Shown piece by piece: positions 25,289 to 32,803 of a DNA stretch of 64,000 nucleotides. The position numbers and the translations under genes are program-made. Every line of letters starts with the position of its first letter. The first letter of the stretch is position 1. The DNA comes from Streptomyces hyderabadensis (GTDB lineage Bacteria > Actinomycetota > Actinomycetes > Streptomycetales > Streptomycetaceae), in assembly GCF_020404845.1 (NCBI RefSeq), contig NZ_JAIOJZ010000018.1:1-64000 (forward strand), in the 5' to 3' direction. A model generated the notes under the pieces. That model did not search any database. It was not told the DNA's origin and saw only the letters and a list, made by a program, of their open reading frames with translations.

Positions 25289-26731
25289 GTGAAAGTGTCC
25301 GAGTACGTGCGCCACGACGCCGTCGGGCTGGCGGAGCTGATGGCCAAGGGCGAGGTGACCGCCGCCGAGGTGGAGGCCGCCGCCCGCGAGGCCGTGCGCC
25401 GGGTCGATCCACGGATCAACGCCGTGGTGGAGACCTGGCCCGCCGACGACCACCCGGTCCCCGGCGGCACCCCGCTGGCCGGCGCGCCCTTCCTGATCAA
25501 GGACTTCGGCATCGCGATGGCGGGCCGGCGCACCGAGCTGGGCAGCCGTATCGCGGCCGGGCACGTCGCCCGCTCCGACTCCTTCCTGATGCGCCGCTTC
25601 CGCCGCGCGGGCCTGGTGACCCTCGGGCGGACCGCGACACCTGAGCTGGCCTACAGCATCACCACGGAGCCGGTGCTGTACGGCCCGACCCGCAACCCGT
25701 GGGACCCCCGGCGGAGCGCCGGCGGGTCCAGCGGCGGCTCGGGCGCGGCCGTGGCGGCCGGGGCGGTCCCGCTCGCCCACGCCACCGACGCCGCGGGCTC
25801 GCTGCGCATCCCCGCCGCGTACAACGGTCTCTTCGGGCTGAAGCCCACGCGCGGCCGGGTCTCCATGGGACCCGCACTGGACGAGGGCTTCAACGGCCTG
25901 GCCGTCCAGGGCAGCGTCAGCCGCACCGTACGGGACAGCGCGGCGCTGCTCGACCTGATACGCGGTCCGGAACCGGGCGACCCCTACTTCGCCGAGCAGC
26001 CGTCCCGTCCCTACGCGGAGGAAGTCACCCGCCCGCCGGGCTCGTTGCGCATCGGGGTCCTGGCCCGGGCGTGGGGTGGACGCCGCACCGCCGCACCGGT
26101 GGCCGACGCCCTGGAGCGGACCGTGCGGCTGCTCGAATCCCTCGGTCACCGCACGGAGGAGGTCACGGTCGGCCTCGGCGCCGACTGGGAGGAGTTCGTG
26201 CTGGCCAACGCCCGCCTGTCGACCGCGAACCTCGCGGCCTCGGTCGACGACCTGGCCGCCGCCCTCGGCCGGCCCGTCGACTCCTCGTCCCTCGAACCGG
26301 CGACGCTGGCCGCCCATCGCTACGGACAGCGGGTCAGCGGGCCGGAGTTCGTCGCCGCCCTCACGATCCGCAACCGCGTCGCCCGCAGCCTCGCCGGGTA
26401 CTTCGCCGCCCATGACGTGCTGCTCACCCCCACCCTGCCTCAGCTGCCCCCGCTGCTGGGCACCTACGGCGAGGGCGAGGAGGCGCTCGACGGCCTCGGC
26501 TGGATCGACCGGCTCAACGACCGCTCGCCGTTCACCATGGCGTTCAACGTGGCGGGGACCCCCGCCATGTCCGTGCCGGTGACCGCCGACAGCGGCACGG
26601 GGCTCCCGGTCGGCATGCAGTTCGCCGCCGGTTACGGCCGCGAGGACCTCCTCTTCCGCCTCGCCGGACAGCTCGAACAGGCCCAGCCGTGGTCCGGCCG
26701 GACCCCGGCCGTGTGGGCGGGCCGTGCGTAG
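25289..26731 (+). CDS. Amidase (amidase signature family)
   Basis: A 480-residue amidase, second in the window. The catalytic Lys is in 'PFLIKDFGIAMAG', the cis-Ser in 'SAGGSSGGSGAAVA', and the nucleophile Ser in 'HATDAAGSLRIPAAYNGLFG', where the usual Gly-Gly before Ser is Ala-Gly. This pattern is seen in nylon-oligomer (6-aminohexanoate cyclic-dimer) hydrolase-like amidases. GTG start with GGGAGAG nearby. Regulated by the divergent TetR in all likelihood. Confidence 0.9.
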   Translation: MKVSEYVRHDAVGLAELMAKGEVTAAEVEAAAREAVRRVDPRINAVVETWPADDHPVPGGTPLAGAPFLIKDFGIAMAGRRTELGSRIAAGHVARSDSFLMRRFRRAGLVTLGRTATPELAYSITTEPVLYGPTRNPWDPRRSAGGSSGGSGAAVAAGAVPLAHATDAAGSLRIPAAYNGLFGLKPTRGRVSMGPALDEGFNGLAVQGSVSRTVRDSAALLDLIRGPEPGDPYFAEQPSRPYAEEVTRPPGSLRIGVLARAWGGRRTAAPVADALERTVRLLESLGHRTEEVTVGLGADWEEFVLANARLSTANLAASVDDLAAALGRPVDSSSLEPATLAAHRYGQRVSGPEFVAALTIRNRVARSLAGYFAAHDVLLTPTLPQLPPLLGTYGEGEEALDGLGWIDRLNDRSPFTMAFNVAGTPAMSVPVTADSGTGLPVGMQFAAGYGREDLLFRLAGQLEQAQPWSGRTPAVWAGRA

Positions 26732-26748
26732 TCCCGCGGAGGGTGGGG

Positions 26749-26767
26749 ACGCGGCGGAGGACCGCGT
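26749..26767. terminator. Stem-loop between convergent genes
   Basis: ACGCGG-N7-CCGCGT lies between the amidase stop and the convergent HhH gene stop at 26773. A short but perfect stem. Confidence 0.45.
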
Positions 26768-26772
26768 GCCTC

Positions 26773-27489
26773 CTAGGGTCTGTCCGGGTCCGGCTCTTCC
26801 TGGGGCGGCAGGAACACCAACCGGTCGGCCACGGCGTCGAGGTGCCGGGGCGGCAGGTCCATGGTGACCGACAGGTCGTCGACGGAGGCGAAGCCACCGG
26901 TCGCCGCCCGGGTGCGCACGACCTGTGCGGCCCGTTCGCCGGACAGGCTCAGACGGCGGGCCAGGACGTCGGCGGGCACGTTGTTGACGTCGACCAGACC
27001 CCCGTCGGGGAACGGGCGGTCGGCCAGGTCGACGCGGCCGATGCGCAGTTCGAGCGCCTGGCGCGGGTCGGTGTCGACGATGGCCCGCGCGGTCTCCCGC
27101 GCGGCCCGCTCGTCGCGGTGCGCGGCGAGCAGGGCCCGCTGCCGGTCCTGGAGCGGGCGCACCAGCGCGGCGTCGGGGCTCCGCCACACCCGGGACCGGA
27201 TCGCGAACGCGTGCCCGGTCCCGACGAGGATGTTGAAGAACATCGCGGCACCGAAGACGGTCTCGTAGGCGGCGGACACGTCCGGGTCGAAGGTGACGAA
27301 CAGCGCGGCGGACACACCGTAGGGCACGGTGGCCAGCGCCTGCGCCCGGCTCCTGGTGCGCACCGTCGCGTGGATCATCAGCGGCAGCGCCCCGAGCCCG
27401 AGGGTCAGGACGGGGATCAGCGCCCACAGCGAGGTGAGCAGCGTCCGGGCAAGGTGCTCGCGTGTGCTGAAGGGATGGAAGTCGGCCAT
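26773..27489 (-). CDS. Membrane protein with C-terminal helix-hairpin-helix domain
   Basis: A 238-residue protein. The N-terminal third has three hydrophobic segments ('SLWALIPVLTLGLGALPLMI', 'TVPYGVSAALFVTF', 'AAMFFNILVGTGHAFAI'), then a charged helical segment, then a ComEA-like helix-hairpin-helix near residues 166-225 ('VDVNNVPADVLARRLSLS', 'GFASVDDLSVTMDLPPRHL'). The domain is usually a DNA or protein contact; here it is on a membrane base. GGGGGAG precedes the ATG. Function unknown. Confidence 0.78.
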   Translation of the reverse strand: MADFHPFSTREHLARTLLTSLWALIPVLTLGLGALPLMIHATVRTRSRAQALATVPYGVSAALFVTFDPDVSAAYETVFGAAMFFNILVGTGHAFAIRSRVWRSPDAALVRPLQDRQRALLAAHRDERAARETARAIVDTDPRQALELRIGRVDLADRPFPDGGLVDVNNVPADVLARRLSLSGERAAQVVRTRAATGGFASVDDLSVTMDLPPRHLDAVADRLVFLPPQEEPDPDRP

Positions 27490-27611
27490 GCTGCTCCCCC
27501 GTGTCCGTCTGCCCGCGTTGCTCCTACCAAGGTAGGGACTCCCGGACGGGATGCCGCGGTTGCGGGAATATCCACGTGCTTCCGGGCGCCCGGCGCGTTA
27601 TCTTCGGGGGC

Positions 27612-27680
27612 ATGAACGTCATCGGCACCAGCATCTTCGCGACCGCGCGAGCGACCAGCTCGCCGGTTGCCGCCGTCTGA
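27612..27680 (+). CDS. Alanine-rich leader peptide before alanyl-tRNA synthetase homologue
   Basis: A 22-codon open frame with GGGGG just before its ATG. Five of 22 residues are Ala (positions 10, 12, 14, 20, 21), coded GCG, GCG, GCG, GCC, GCC, and it ends 140 bases before a truncated alanyl-tRNA synthetase gene. Its 3' codons form one arm of an alternative hairpin. The layout matches an amino-acid attenuation leader peptide. Translation is inferred. Confidence 0.6.
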   Translation: MNVIGTSIFATARATSSPVAAV

Positions 27681-27745
27681 CCTTCCCCCTCTTCCACCGG
27701 CGACCGGAAACGGCTCGTCGGTGGTTCACGTGGCGCTCCGCCACC
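27663..27745 (+). promoter_or_regulatory. Attenuator-like alternative hairpins
   Basis: Arm 1 (27663-27672, over the Val-Ala-Ala codons of the leader) pairs over 10 bp with arm 2 (27698-27707). Arm 2 also lies in a second hairpin: 27694-27703 pairs over 10 bp with 27715-27724, with an inner CCG-GAAA-CGG stem. The two are mutually exclusive. Further stems follow at 27730-27744 (GTGGCG-CTC-CGCCAC) and 27750-27762 (CCTCG-GTG-CGAGG), and GGTGG at 27720-27724 can pair with CCACC at 27741-27745. Folding was done by eye. Confidence 0.6.
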
Positions 27746-27819
27746 TTCGCCTCGGTGCGAGGACCGCAGCGTTGCCGTTCTCCGGTGTCTGCCCCGCCCC
27801 GAAGCGAAGGAGACACCCC

Positions 27820-29034
27820 ATGGACACCGAACGGATCGTCCGCACGTTCGTCGAGTACTACGAGGAACGCGGCCATCGCCGGATCAACGGCTCGACCCTG
27901 CTGCCCGAGCCGGGCGACCCCGTGCTGTTCACCAGCGCCGGCATGCATCCGCTCACCCCGTACCTGGAGGGCCGCCCCCATCCGCTGGGCCGGCGGCTGG
28001 TGAACGTGCAGCGCTGTCTGCGCACCACGGACCTGGACGAGGTCGGTGACGGCACCCATCTGACGGTCTTCGAGATGCTCGGCACCTGGTCGCTGGGCGA
28101 CTACGAGGGCTCGCGCAGCCTCGACTGGGCCCATCGGCTGCTCACCGAGGGCCTCGGGGTCGACCCGGGCCTGCTGCACGCCACCGTGTTCGGGGGTGAC
28201 GAGCAGGTCGGGCCGGACACCGAGTCCCGGCGGCTGTGGCAGGAGCGCGGGGTGCCCGTGGAGCCGACGGTCGACGACAACTGGTGGTCCAACGGGCCGG
28301 TCGGCCCGTGCGGACCCGACTCGGAGATCTTCCTGTGGAGCGGCGGGACGCCGCCCCGGTCCACGCCCACCGGCGACGACCGCTGGGTGGAGGTGTGGAA
28401 CCACGTGATGATGCGCCACCGGCGGCTGGACGACGGCCGCCTCGTACCGCTGCCGCAGCGCAACGTCGACACCGGTCTGGGCCTGGAGCGCCTCGCCACG
28501 CTCCTGCAGGGCAAGTCGTCGGTGTTCGAGTGCGACCTCTTCGAACCGTGGCGGCGGCTGCTGCCGGTGCTGTGGCCGCTGGACGAGCCGTCGTTCCGGG
28601 TGGTCTGCGACCACCTCCGGTCGGCCGTGGTGGTCGTCGGCGACGGGGTCCGCCCGTCCAACACCGGTCAGGGCTACGTGCTGCGCCGCCTGGTGCGGCG
28701 GCTGCTCACCGTGCTGTGGCGGGACGATCCCTCGCGGGGGCTCGGGGACCTGCCGGAGGAGTTGGTCACCCACACCCTGGACCACTTCCGGCAGGACGGC
28801 GACCCCGGCCTGTCCGGTCTGGTGCGGCGCCTGCTGGTGGACGAGGAGCGCCGGTTCCGGCGGCTTCTGGAGCGCGGCAGGAACGTGCTCGCCCGGCCCC
28901 GTTTCCGCGGCCCGCTGGGAGAGGAGGACTTCCACTACCTCCACGACACCCACGGTCTGCCGCGCGAGCTGGTGACGAGCCTGCGCAAGGGCGGGTTCCC
29001 GGACACGGGCGGCGTGCGGACCCTACGGTCGTGA
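27820..29034 (+). CDS. Truncated alanyl-tRNA synthetase homologue (catalytic core only)
   Basis: A 404-residue class II synthetase core. AlaRS motifs: 'STLLPEPGDPVLFTSAGMHP', 'NVQRCLRTTDLDEVGDG' with 'FEMLGTWSLGDYE' (motif 2), 'NGPVGPCGPDSEIFLW', 'WNHVMMRHRR', 'NVDTGLGLERLATLLQG', 'SNTGQGYVLRRLVRR'. It stops after the tRNA-recognition helices; the editing domain (HxxxH) and C-Ala domain of normal AlaRS (about 880 residues) are absent. A housekeeping alaS is expected elsewhere. AAGGAGA precedes the ATG. Motif 2 is shorter than in E. coli AlaRS. It could charge tRNA or activate Ala for another acceptor. Confidence 0.88.
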   Translation: MDTERIVRTFVEYYEERGHRRINGSTLLPEPGDPVLFTSAGMHPLTPYLEGRPHPLGRRLVNVQRCLRTTDLDEVGDGTHLTVFEMLGTWSLGDYEGSRSLDWAHRLLTEGLGVDPGLLHATVFGGDEQVGPDTESRRLWQERGVPVEPTVDDNWWSNGPVGPCGPDSEIFLWSGGTPPRSTPTGDDRWVEVWNHVMMRHRRLDDGRLVPLPQRNVDTGLGLERLATLLQGKSSVFECDLFEPWRRLLPVLWPLDEPSFRVVCDHLRSAVVVVGDGVRPSNTGQGYVLRRLVRRLLTVLWRDDPSRGLGDLPEELVTHTLDHFRQDGDPGLSGLVRRLLVDEERRFRRLLERGRNVLARPRFRGPLGEEDFHYLHDTHGLPRELVTSLRKGGFPDTGGVRTLRS

Positions 29035-29041
29035 CCCGCCG

Positions 29042-29977
29042 TCACCCGGTGCGGCGCGCGGGGCGCCGACGGCGCTGGACGGCTCCGTAGGTCTCCTCCA
29101 GCGCGGTGGTCGCGGCGTCGTAGGAGCGCTGGGCGACGCCGACGAAGAGGCAGTCGATGACGGCCAGTTGGGCGATGCGGCTGACGGTCGCGCCGGAGCG
29201 GAACGGCGTCTCCCGCGCGCAGGTGGTCAGGACGAGGTCGGCGCTGGTGGCGAGCGTGGAGCCCGGGTCGTTGGTCAGGGCGATGGTGGTGGCTCCGCGT
29301 TCGGCCGCGGCCTGGAGGGGCTCGGTGGTGTCCTCGGTCTCGCCGGAGTGGGAGACGGCCAGGGCCACGTCGCCTGGCCCCAGCAGGGCCGTCGCGGTGA
29401 GCGCCGCGTGCCGGTCGCTCCAGATGAAGGCCATCTGGCCTATGCGGTGGAGCTTCTGGTGCAGGTCCTGGCCGACGAAGGCGCTGGCCCCCACCCCGAA
29501 GATGTCGACCCGGCGGGCCCGGGCCACCGCGTCGACCGCCCGGCCCAGCGCGTCCACGTCGAGTCCGGCGCCCGAGTCCTGAAGGGCCCGGACCTCGTTG
29601 TAGATGATCTTGCTGACTATCCGGTCCAACGAGTCCGTCGGGCTGATGTCGGTGCCGCCGTGTGCCGCCCGCTCGCCGCCCAGCGCGTGCTCCCGCGCCG
29701 CGGCGGCGGCCAGCGCCAGGCGCAGCTGGGGGTAGTTGCCCGTGCCGACGGTGCGGCAGAACCGCATCACGGTGGCCGCCGAGGTGCTGGCCCGCTCCGC
29801 CAGCGCGTGGATGGACAGCTCCGCGACCTGCCCCGGGTCGGCGAGGACCGCGTCGGCCACCCGGCGTTCCGAGGGGGCCAGGGAGGGCCGGGCGGCGCGG
29901 ACGCGCGTGAGGATGTCGGCGAGCGGGGCGTCCTGCGCGGACGGCTCCGGCACGCGGGACGAGGACTGGCGGACCAT
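29042..29977 (-). CDS. RpiR/MurR-type regulator with SIS domain
   Basis: A 311-residue regulator: N-terminal HTH_6 ('SERRVADAVLADPGQVAELS', 'LAERASTSAATVMRFCRTVG') and a C-terminal sugar-isomerase (SIS) domain ('RVDIFGVGASAFVGQDLHQK', 'VALAVSHSGETEDTTEPLQ'). The ATG at 29977 has AGGAGGGG. SIS domains sense phosphosugars; E. coli MurR responds to MurNAc-6-P. Divergent from the kinase/symporter/anmK operon, which it probably controls. Confidence 0.92.
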   Translation of the reverse strand: MVRQSSSRVPEPSAQDAPLADILTRVRAARPSLAPSERRVADAVLADPGQVAELSIHALAERASTSAATVMRFCRTVGTGNYPQLRLALAAAAAREHALGGERAAHGGTDISPTDSLDRIVSKIIYNEVRALQDSGAGLDVDALGRAVDAVARARRVDIFGVGASAFVGQDLHQKLHRIGQMAFIWSDRHAALTATALLGPGDVALAVSHSGETEDTTEPLQAAAERGATTIALTNDPGSTLATSADLVLTTCARETPFRSGATVSRIAQLAVIDCLFVGVAQRSYDAATTALEETYGAVQRRRRPARRTG

Positions 29978-30034
29978 GGCCCCTCCTGGATGTGGTGCAC
30001 ACAGGGTAAGCGGGTGACCCGAGGGGGTCAAAAA

Positions 30035-30056
30035 GTTACGCATCGAGCATCGTGAC
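30035..30056. promoter_or_regulatory. Candidate RpiR operator
   Basis: GTTACG-N10-CGTGAC, an imperfect inverted repeat (one mismatch), followed by another GTTAC at 30057. It stands just upstream of the -35 box of the operon. Confidence 0.5.
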
Positions 30057-30064
30057 GTTACTTA

Positions 30065-30094
30065 TTGACATCCGGAGTGCGGCCTTCCCATACT
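30065..30094 (+). promoter_or_regulatory. Sigma-70-type promoter of the sugar-salvage operon
   Basis: TTGACA (30065-30070), an 18-base spacer, and CATACT (30089-30094). This is a consensus-like housekeeping promoter about 80 bases before the kinase gene. Confidence 0.65.
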
Positions 30095-30173
30095 CGGACG
30101 GCGATCCGCGCCGGTCACCGACGACCCGGTGGCTCTCGACGTGCCGGGTCCCCTCGGGCAAAGGGCAGACCGT

Positions 30174-31184
30174 ATGACTTCAGTAGTGGCGGTAGATCTC
30201 GGGAAGACCGGTTGCCGCGCCATCCTGTGGAACAGCGCCGACTCGTCACGGGCCGTCAGTTCGGTGGCCGGCGCTCCCGGTCTGGCGGCGCCCGACGGGG
30301 TGGCGGCGGCCCGCGCGGCCGTGCGCGCCGCCGTCGGGCCGCTGCTTCGGGAGCTGCCGGACGCCGCCCGGCCCGACGCGGTCCTCGTGGGGGCCGCCGG
30401 AGCGGCTTCCGCCCCTGCCGCGGCCCGCTCCCTGGTGGCTGCCCTCCTGGAGGACCTGCCCGTCGGAGAGGCCGCCGTCACCAGCGACGCCGTCACCGCC
30501 CACGCCGGTGCGCTCGGCGGCCGGGCGGGCGTGGTGCTGGCCATCGGCACCGGAGCGGTCGCGGTCGGCATCGGCGCCGACGGGACGTACGCGCGCGTCG
30601 ACGGGTGGGGTCCCCTGCTCGGCGACGACGGCGGCGGCGCCCGGATCGGCACCGCCGGACTGCGCGCCGCCCTGCGGGCCCACGACGGACGGGGCCCGGC
30701 CACCGCCCTGCTGGACGCGGCCGCCGGCCTCTTCGGCGACCTCGAACGGCTCCCTGCGACCGTCGGACGGGACGGCAATCCCGCCCGTACGGCCGCCTCG
30801 TTCGCCCCCGAGGTGGCCCGCGCCGCCGACGCGGGGGACGCCGTGGCCGCGGCGATCGTCCGGGACGCGGCCGCGGACCTGGCCGAGACCGCGCTCGCGG
30901 CGGCCGGCCGGATCAGCGCGGGCGGCGACCCGCTGCCGTTGGCCGTCACCGGTGGCCTGACCGGTCTCGGCCCGGCCCTGATGGCGCCGCTGACCGCCGC
31001 CGTCACCGGCTCCGGCTCCGGGCCCGCCGTGCGGCTCATACCGCCGCTCGGCGACCCCCTCGACGGGGCCCGCCTGCTGACGCTGGACCGCACCACCCCT
31101 CATGCCTCTCTCGTCGTCCGCGTCCGCCGGACGACCGCCAGTCCCCCTCCCCCCGCGCCGGCGACCCCACCGGCCAGTGCCTAG
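30174..31184 (+). CDS. BadF/BadG/GlcNAc-kinase-type sugar kinase
   Basis: A 336-residue ASKHA-fold kinase. Phosphate motifs: 'VVAVDLGKTGCRAILW' (phosphate 1), 'VLAIGTGAVAVGIGADG' (phosphate 2), 'GWGPLLGDDGGGARIG', and 'PLAVTGGLTGLG' (adenosine). Similar to N-acetylglucosamine kinases and Clostridium MurK, which phosphorylate GlcNAc or MurNAc. The ATG at 30174 is preceded by AAAGGG. First gene of the RpiR-controlled operon; the next gene follows by 8 bp. Confidence 0.88.
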   Translation: MTSVVAVDLGKTGCRAILWNSADSSRAVSSVAGAPGLAAPDGVAAARAAVRAAVGPLLRELPDAARPDAVLVGAAGAASAPAAARSLVAALLEDLPVGEAAVTSDAVTAHAGALGGRAGVVLAIGTGAVAVGIGADGTYARVDGWGPLLGDDGGGARIGTAGLRAALRAHDGRGPATALLDAAAGLFGDLERLPATVGRDGNPARTAASFAPEVARAADAGDAVAAAIVRDAAADLAETALAAAGRISAGGDPLPLAVTGGLTGLGPALMAPLTAAVTGSGSGPAVRLIPPLGDPLDGARLLTLDRTTPHASLVVRVRRTTASPPPPAPATPPASA

Positions 31185-31192
31185 GAGCAAGC

Positions 31193-32764
31193 GTGCGCCA
31201 GCTCGACCTCGTGGTGATCGTGGTCTATCTGATCGGGATCGCCTGGATCGGCCTGCGGAAGGCAGGCCGGCAGAAGTCGGCGAAGGACTACTTCGTCGGT
31301 GAAGGCCACATGCCGTGGTGGACGGTCTCCTTCTCCGTCGTCGCCACCGAGACCAGCGTGCTGACCGTGATCAGCGTGCCCGGCGGCGCCTACAGCGGCC
31401 AGGGATTCGGCAACGTCGAACTGGCCCTGGGCTACGTGGTCGGACGCGTCGTGGTGGCCACCGTGCTGATCCCCCTCTACAAGCGCGGCGGGTTCGTCAG
31501 CGCCTACCAGTACCTGGGCGACCGGTTCGGGCTGAAGCTGCAGGGCCTCGCCTCGGTGACCTTCGTGTTCACCCGGCTCCTGGCCGAGGGGGTGCGGCTG
31601 TTCGCCTCCGCCATCCCGATCAAGCTGCTGCTCGACGAGTTCGGTGTGCACGCGAGCTACCGCGTGATCATCATCGTCATCACGCTGATCACCGTCGTCT
31701 ACACCTACCTGGGCGGCATCAAGGCGGTCATCTGGACCGACGCCATCCAGATGGTCCTCTACCTCGGCGGCGCGGTCCTCGCCGTGGCGGTGCTCTCCGC
31801 CCACGTCGGCGGTGACGGCTACGCGCGCGCCCTCGACGCCGGGAAGTTCACGCTCTTCGACACCGATTTCAACCTCGCCCACATCCTCACCAGCCCGTTC
31901 GCCCTGCCCACGGCCATCATCGGCGGTGCCATCTTCGCCATGGCCTCGCACGGCTCCGACCAGCTGATCGTCCAGCGCGTGCTGGCGACGAGGACGCTGC
32001 GCGAGGGCCAGAAGGCCATGATCGCCTCGGGTGTCTTCGTCACCATCCAGTTCGCCGCCTTCTCCCTCGTCGGCGCGCTGCTGTGGTCCTACAACGAGGG
32101 CAAGTCCTTCTCCGAGCTGGGGCTGTCCAGCTCGGACAACCTGTACCCCGAGTTCATCCTGCACGGGCTGCCCGTGGTCGTCTCGGGCCTGCTGGTGGCC
32201 GGCATCCTGGGCGCCGCGATGGGCTCGCTGTCCTCGGCGCTGAACTCCATGTCGAACTCGACGGTCGCCGACATCATCCACAGCTTCTTCCGCACCACCC
32301 CCTCCGAGGAGGCGCTGCTGAGGCTCGCCCGCTGGATGACGCTGGTGTGGGCGACGCTGATGGCCGTCTTCGCCTGCGCGTTCAGCGCGAGCACGGGCAA
32401 CGTGTACCTGACCGGTCTGACCATCGCGGGCTACACCTACGGCGCGCTGCTCGGCGCGTTCCTGCTGGGGCGGCTGGTCAAACGGGCCAACGAGGCCGAC
32501 TCGATCGTGGCCTTCCTGGTCACCATCGGGGTGATGACGTACATCGTGCGCGGGGTGAAGATCGACGTGACCACGGGCGGGACCACGGTGTCCCAGGCGA
32601 TCGCGGCCCAGTGGCTGGTGCCCATCGGCGTACTGATCACCCTGCTCGTCGGCGGTGTGCTGAGCCTGTTCCACCGGGCGCCGGAGTCCGCCGCGGGCGC
32701 GGCGGCCGACGAGGAGCCGGGCGCCGGACCCGACCAGTTGACCACGACGGCCGGACGGAACTGA
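31193..32764 (+). CDS. Sodium:solute symporter (SSS family)
   Basis: A 523-residue transporter with about 13 or 14 membrane helices. SSS signatures: 'LVVIVVYLIGIAWIGL', 'KDYFVGEGHMPWWTVSFSVV', 'ATETSVLTVISVPGGAY', 'YTYLGGIKAVIWTDAIQM', and 'AMGSLSSALNSMSNSTVADI'. Members take up sugars such as sialic acid or solutes with sodium. Within an anmK operon the expected cargo is an amino-sugar of cell-wall origin. GTG start with AGGAG six bases upstream. Confidence 0.92.
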   Translation: MRQLDLVVIVVYLIGIAWIGLRKAGRQKSAKDYFVGEGHMPWWTVSFSVVATETSVLTVISVPGGAYSGQGFGNVELALGYVVGRVVVATVLIPLYKRGGFVSAYQYLGDRFGLKLQGLASVTFVFTRLLAEGVRLFASAIPIKLLLDEFGVHASYRVIIIVITLITVVYTYLGGIKAVIWTDAIQMVLYLGGAVLAVAVLSAHVGGDGYARALDAGKFTLFDTDFNLAHILTSPFALPTAIIGGAIFAMASHGSDQLIVQRVLATRTLREGQKAMIASGVFVTIQFAAFSLVGALLWSYNEGKSFSELGLSSSDNLYPEFILHGLPVVVSGLLVAGILGAAMGSLSSALNSMSNSTVADIIHSFFRTTPSEEALLRLARWMTLVWATLMAVFACAFSASTGNVYLTGLTIAGYTYGALLGAFLLGRLVKRANEADSIVAFLVTIGVMTYIVRGVKIDVTTGGTTVSQAIAAQWLVPIGVLITLLVGGVLSLFHRAPESAAGAAADEEPGAGPDQLTTTAGRN

Positions 32765-32803
32765 TCCGGTCCCGGCCCGCTCAACCCTTCGCAGGAGTGC
32801 ACC

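Noticed and set aside
27730..27762. Classical intrinsic terminator with U-run in the AlaRS leader
   Set aside because: Stems are present but no U-tract follows; any termination would have to be of the U-less actinomycete type, so it was described as attenuator-like only.
30065..31192. 5' extension of the symporter frame over the kinase gene
   Set aside because: It overlaps the clear BadF-type kinase; GTG 31193 with AGGAG is the natural symporter start.
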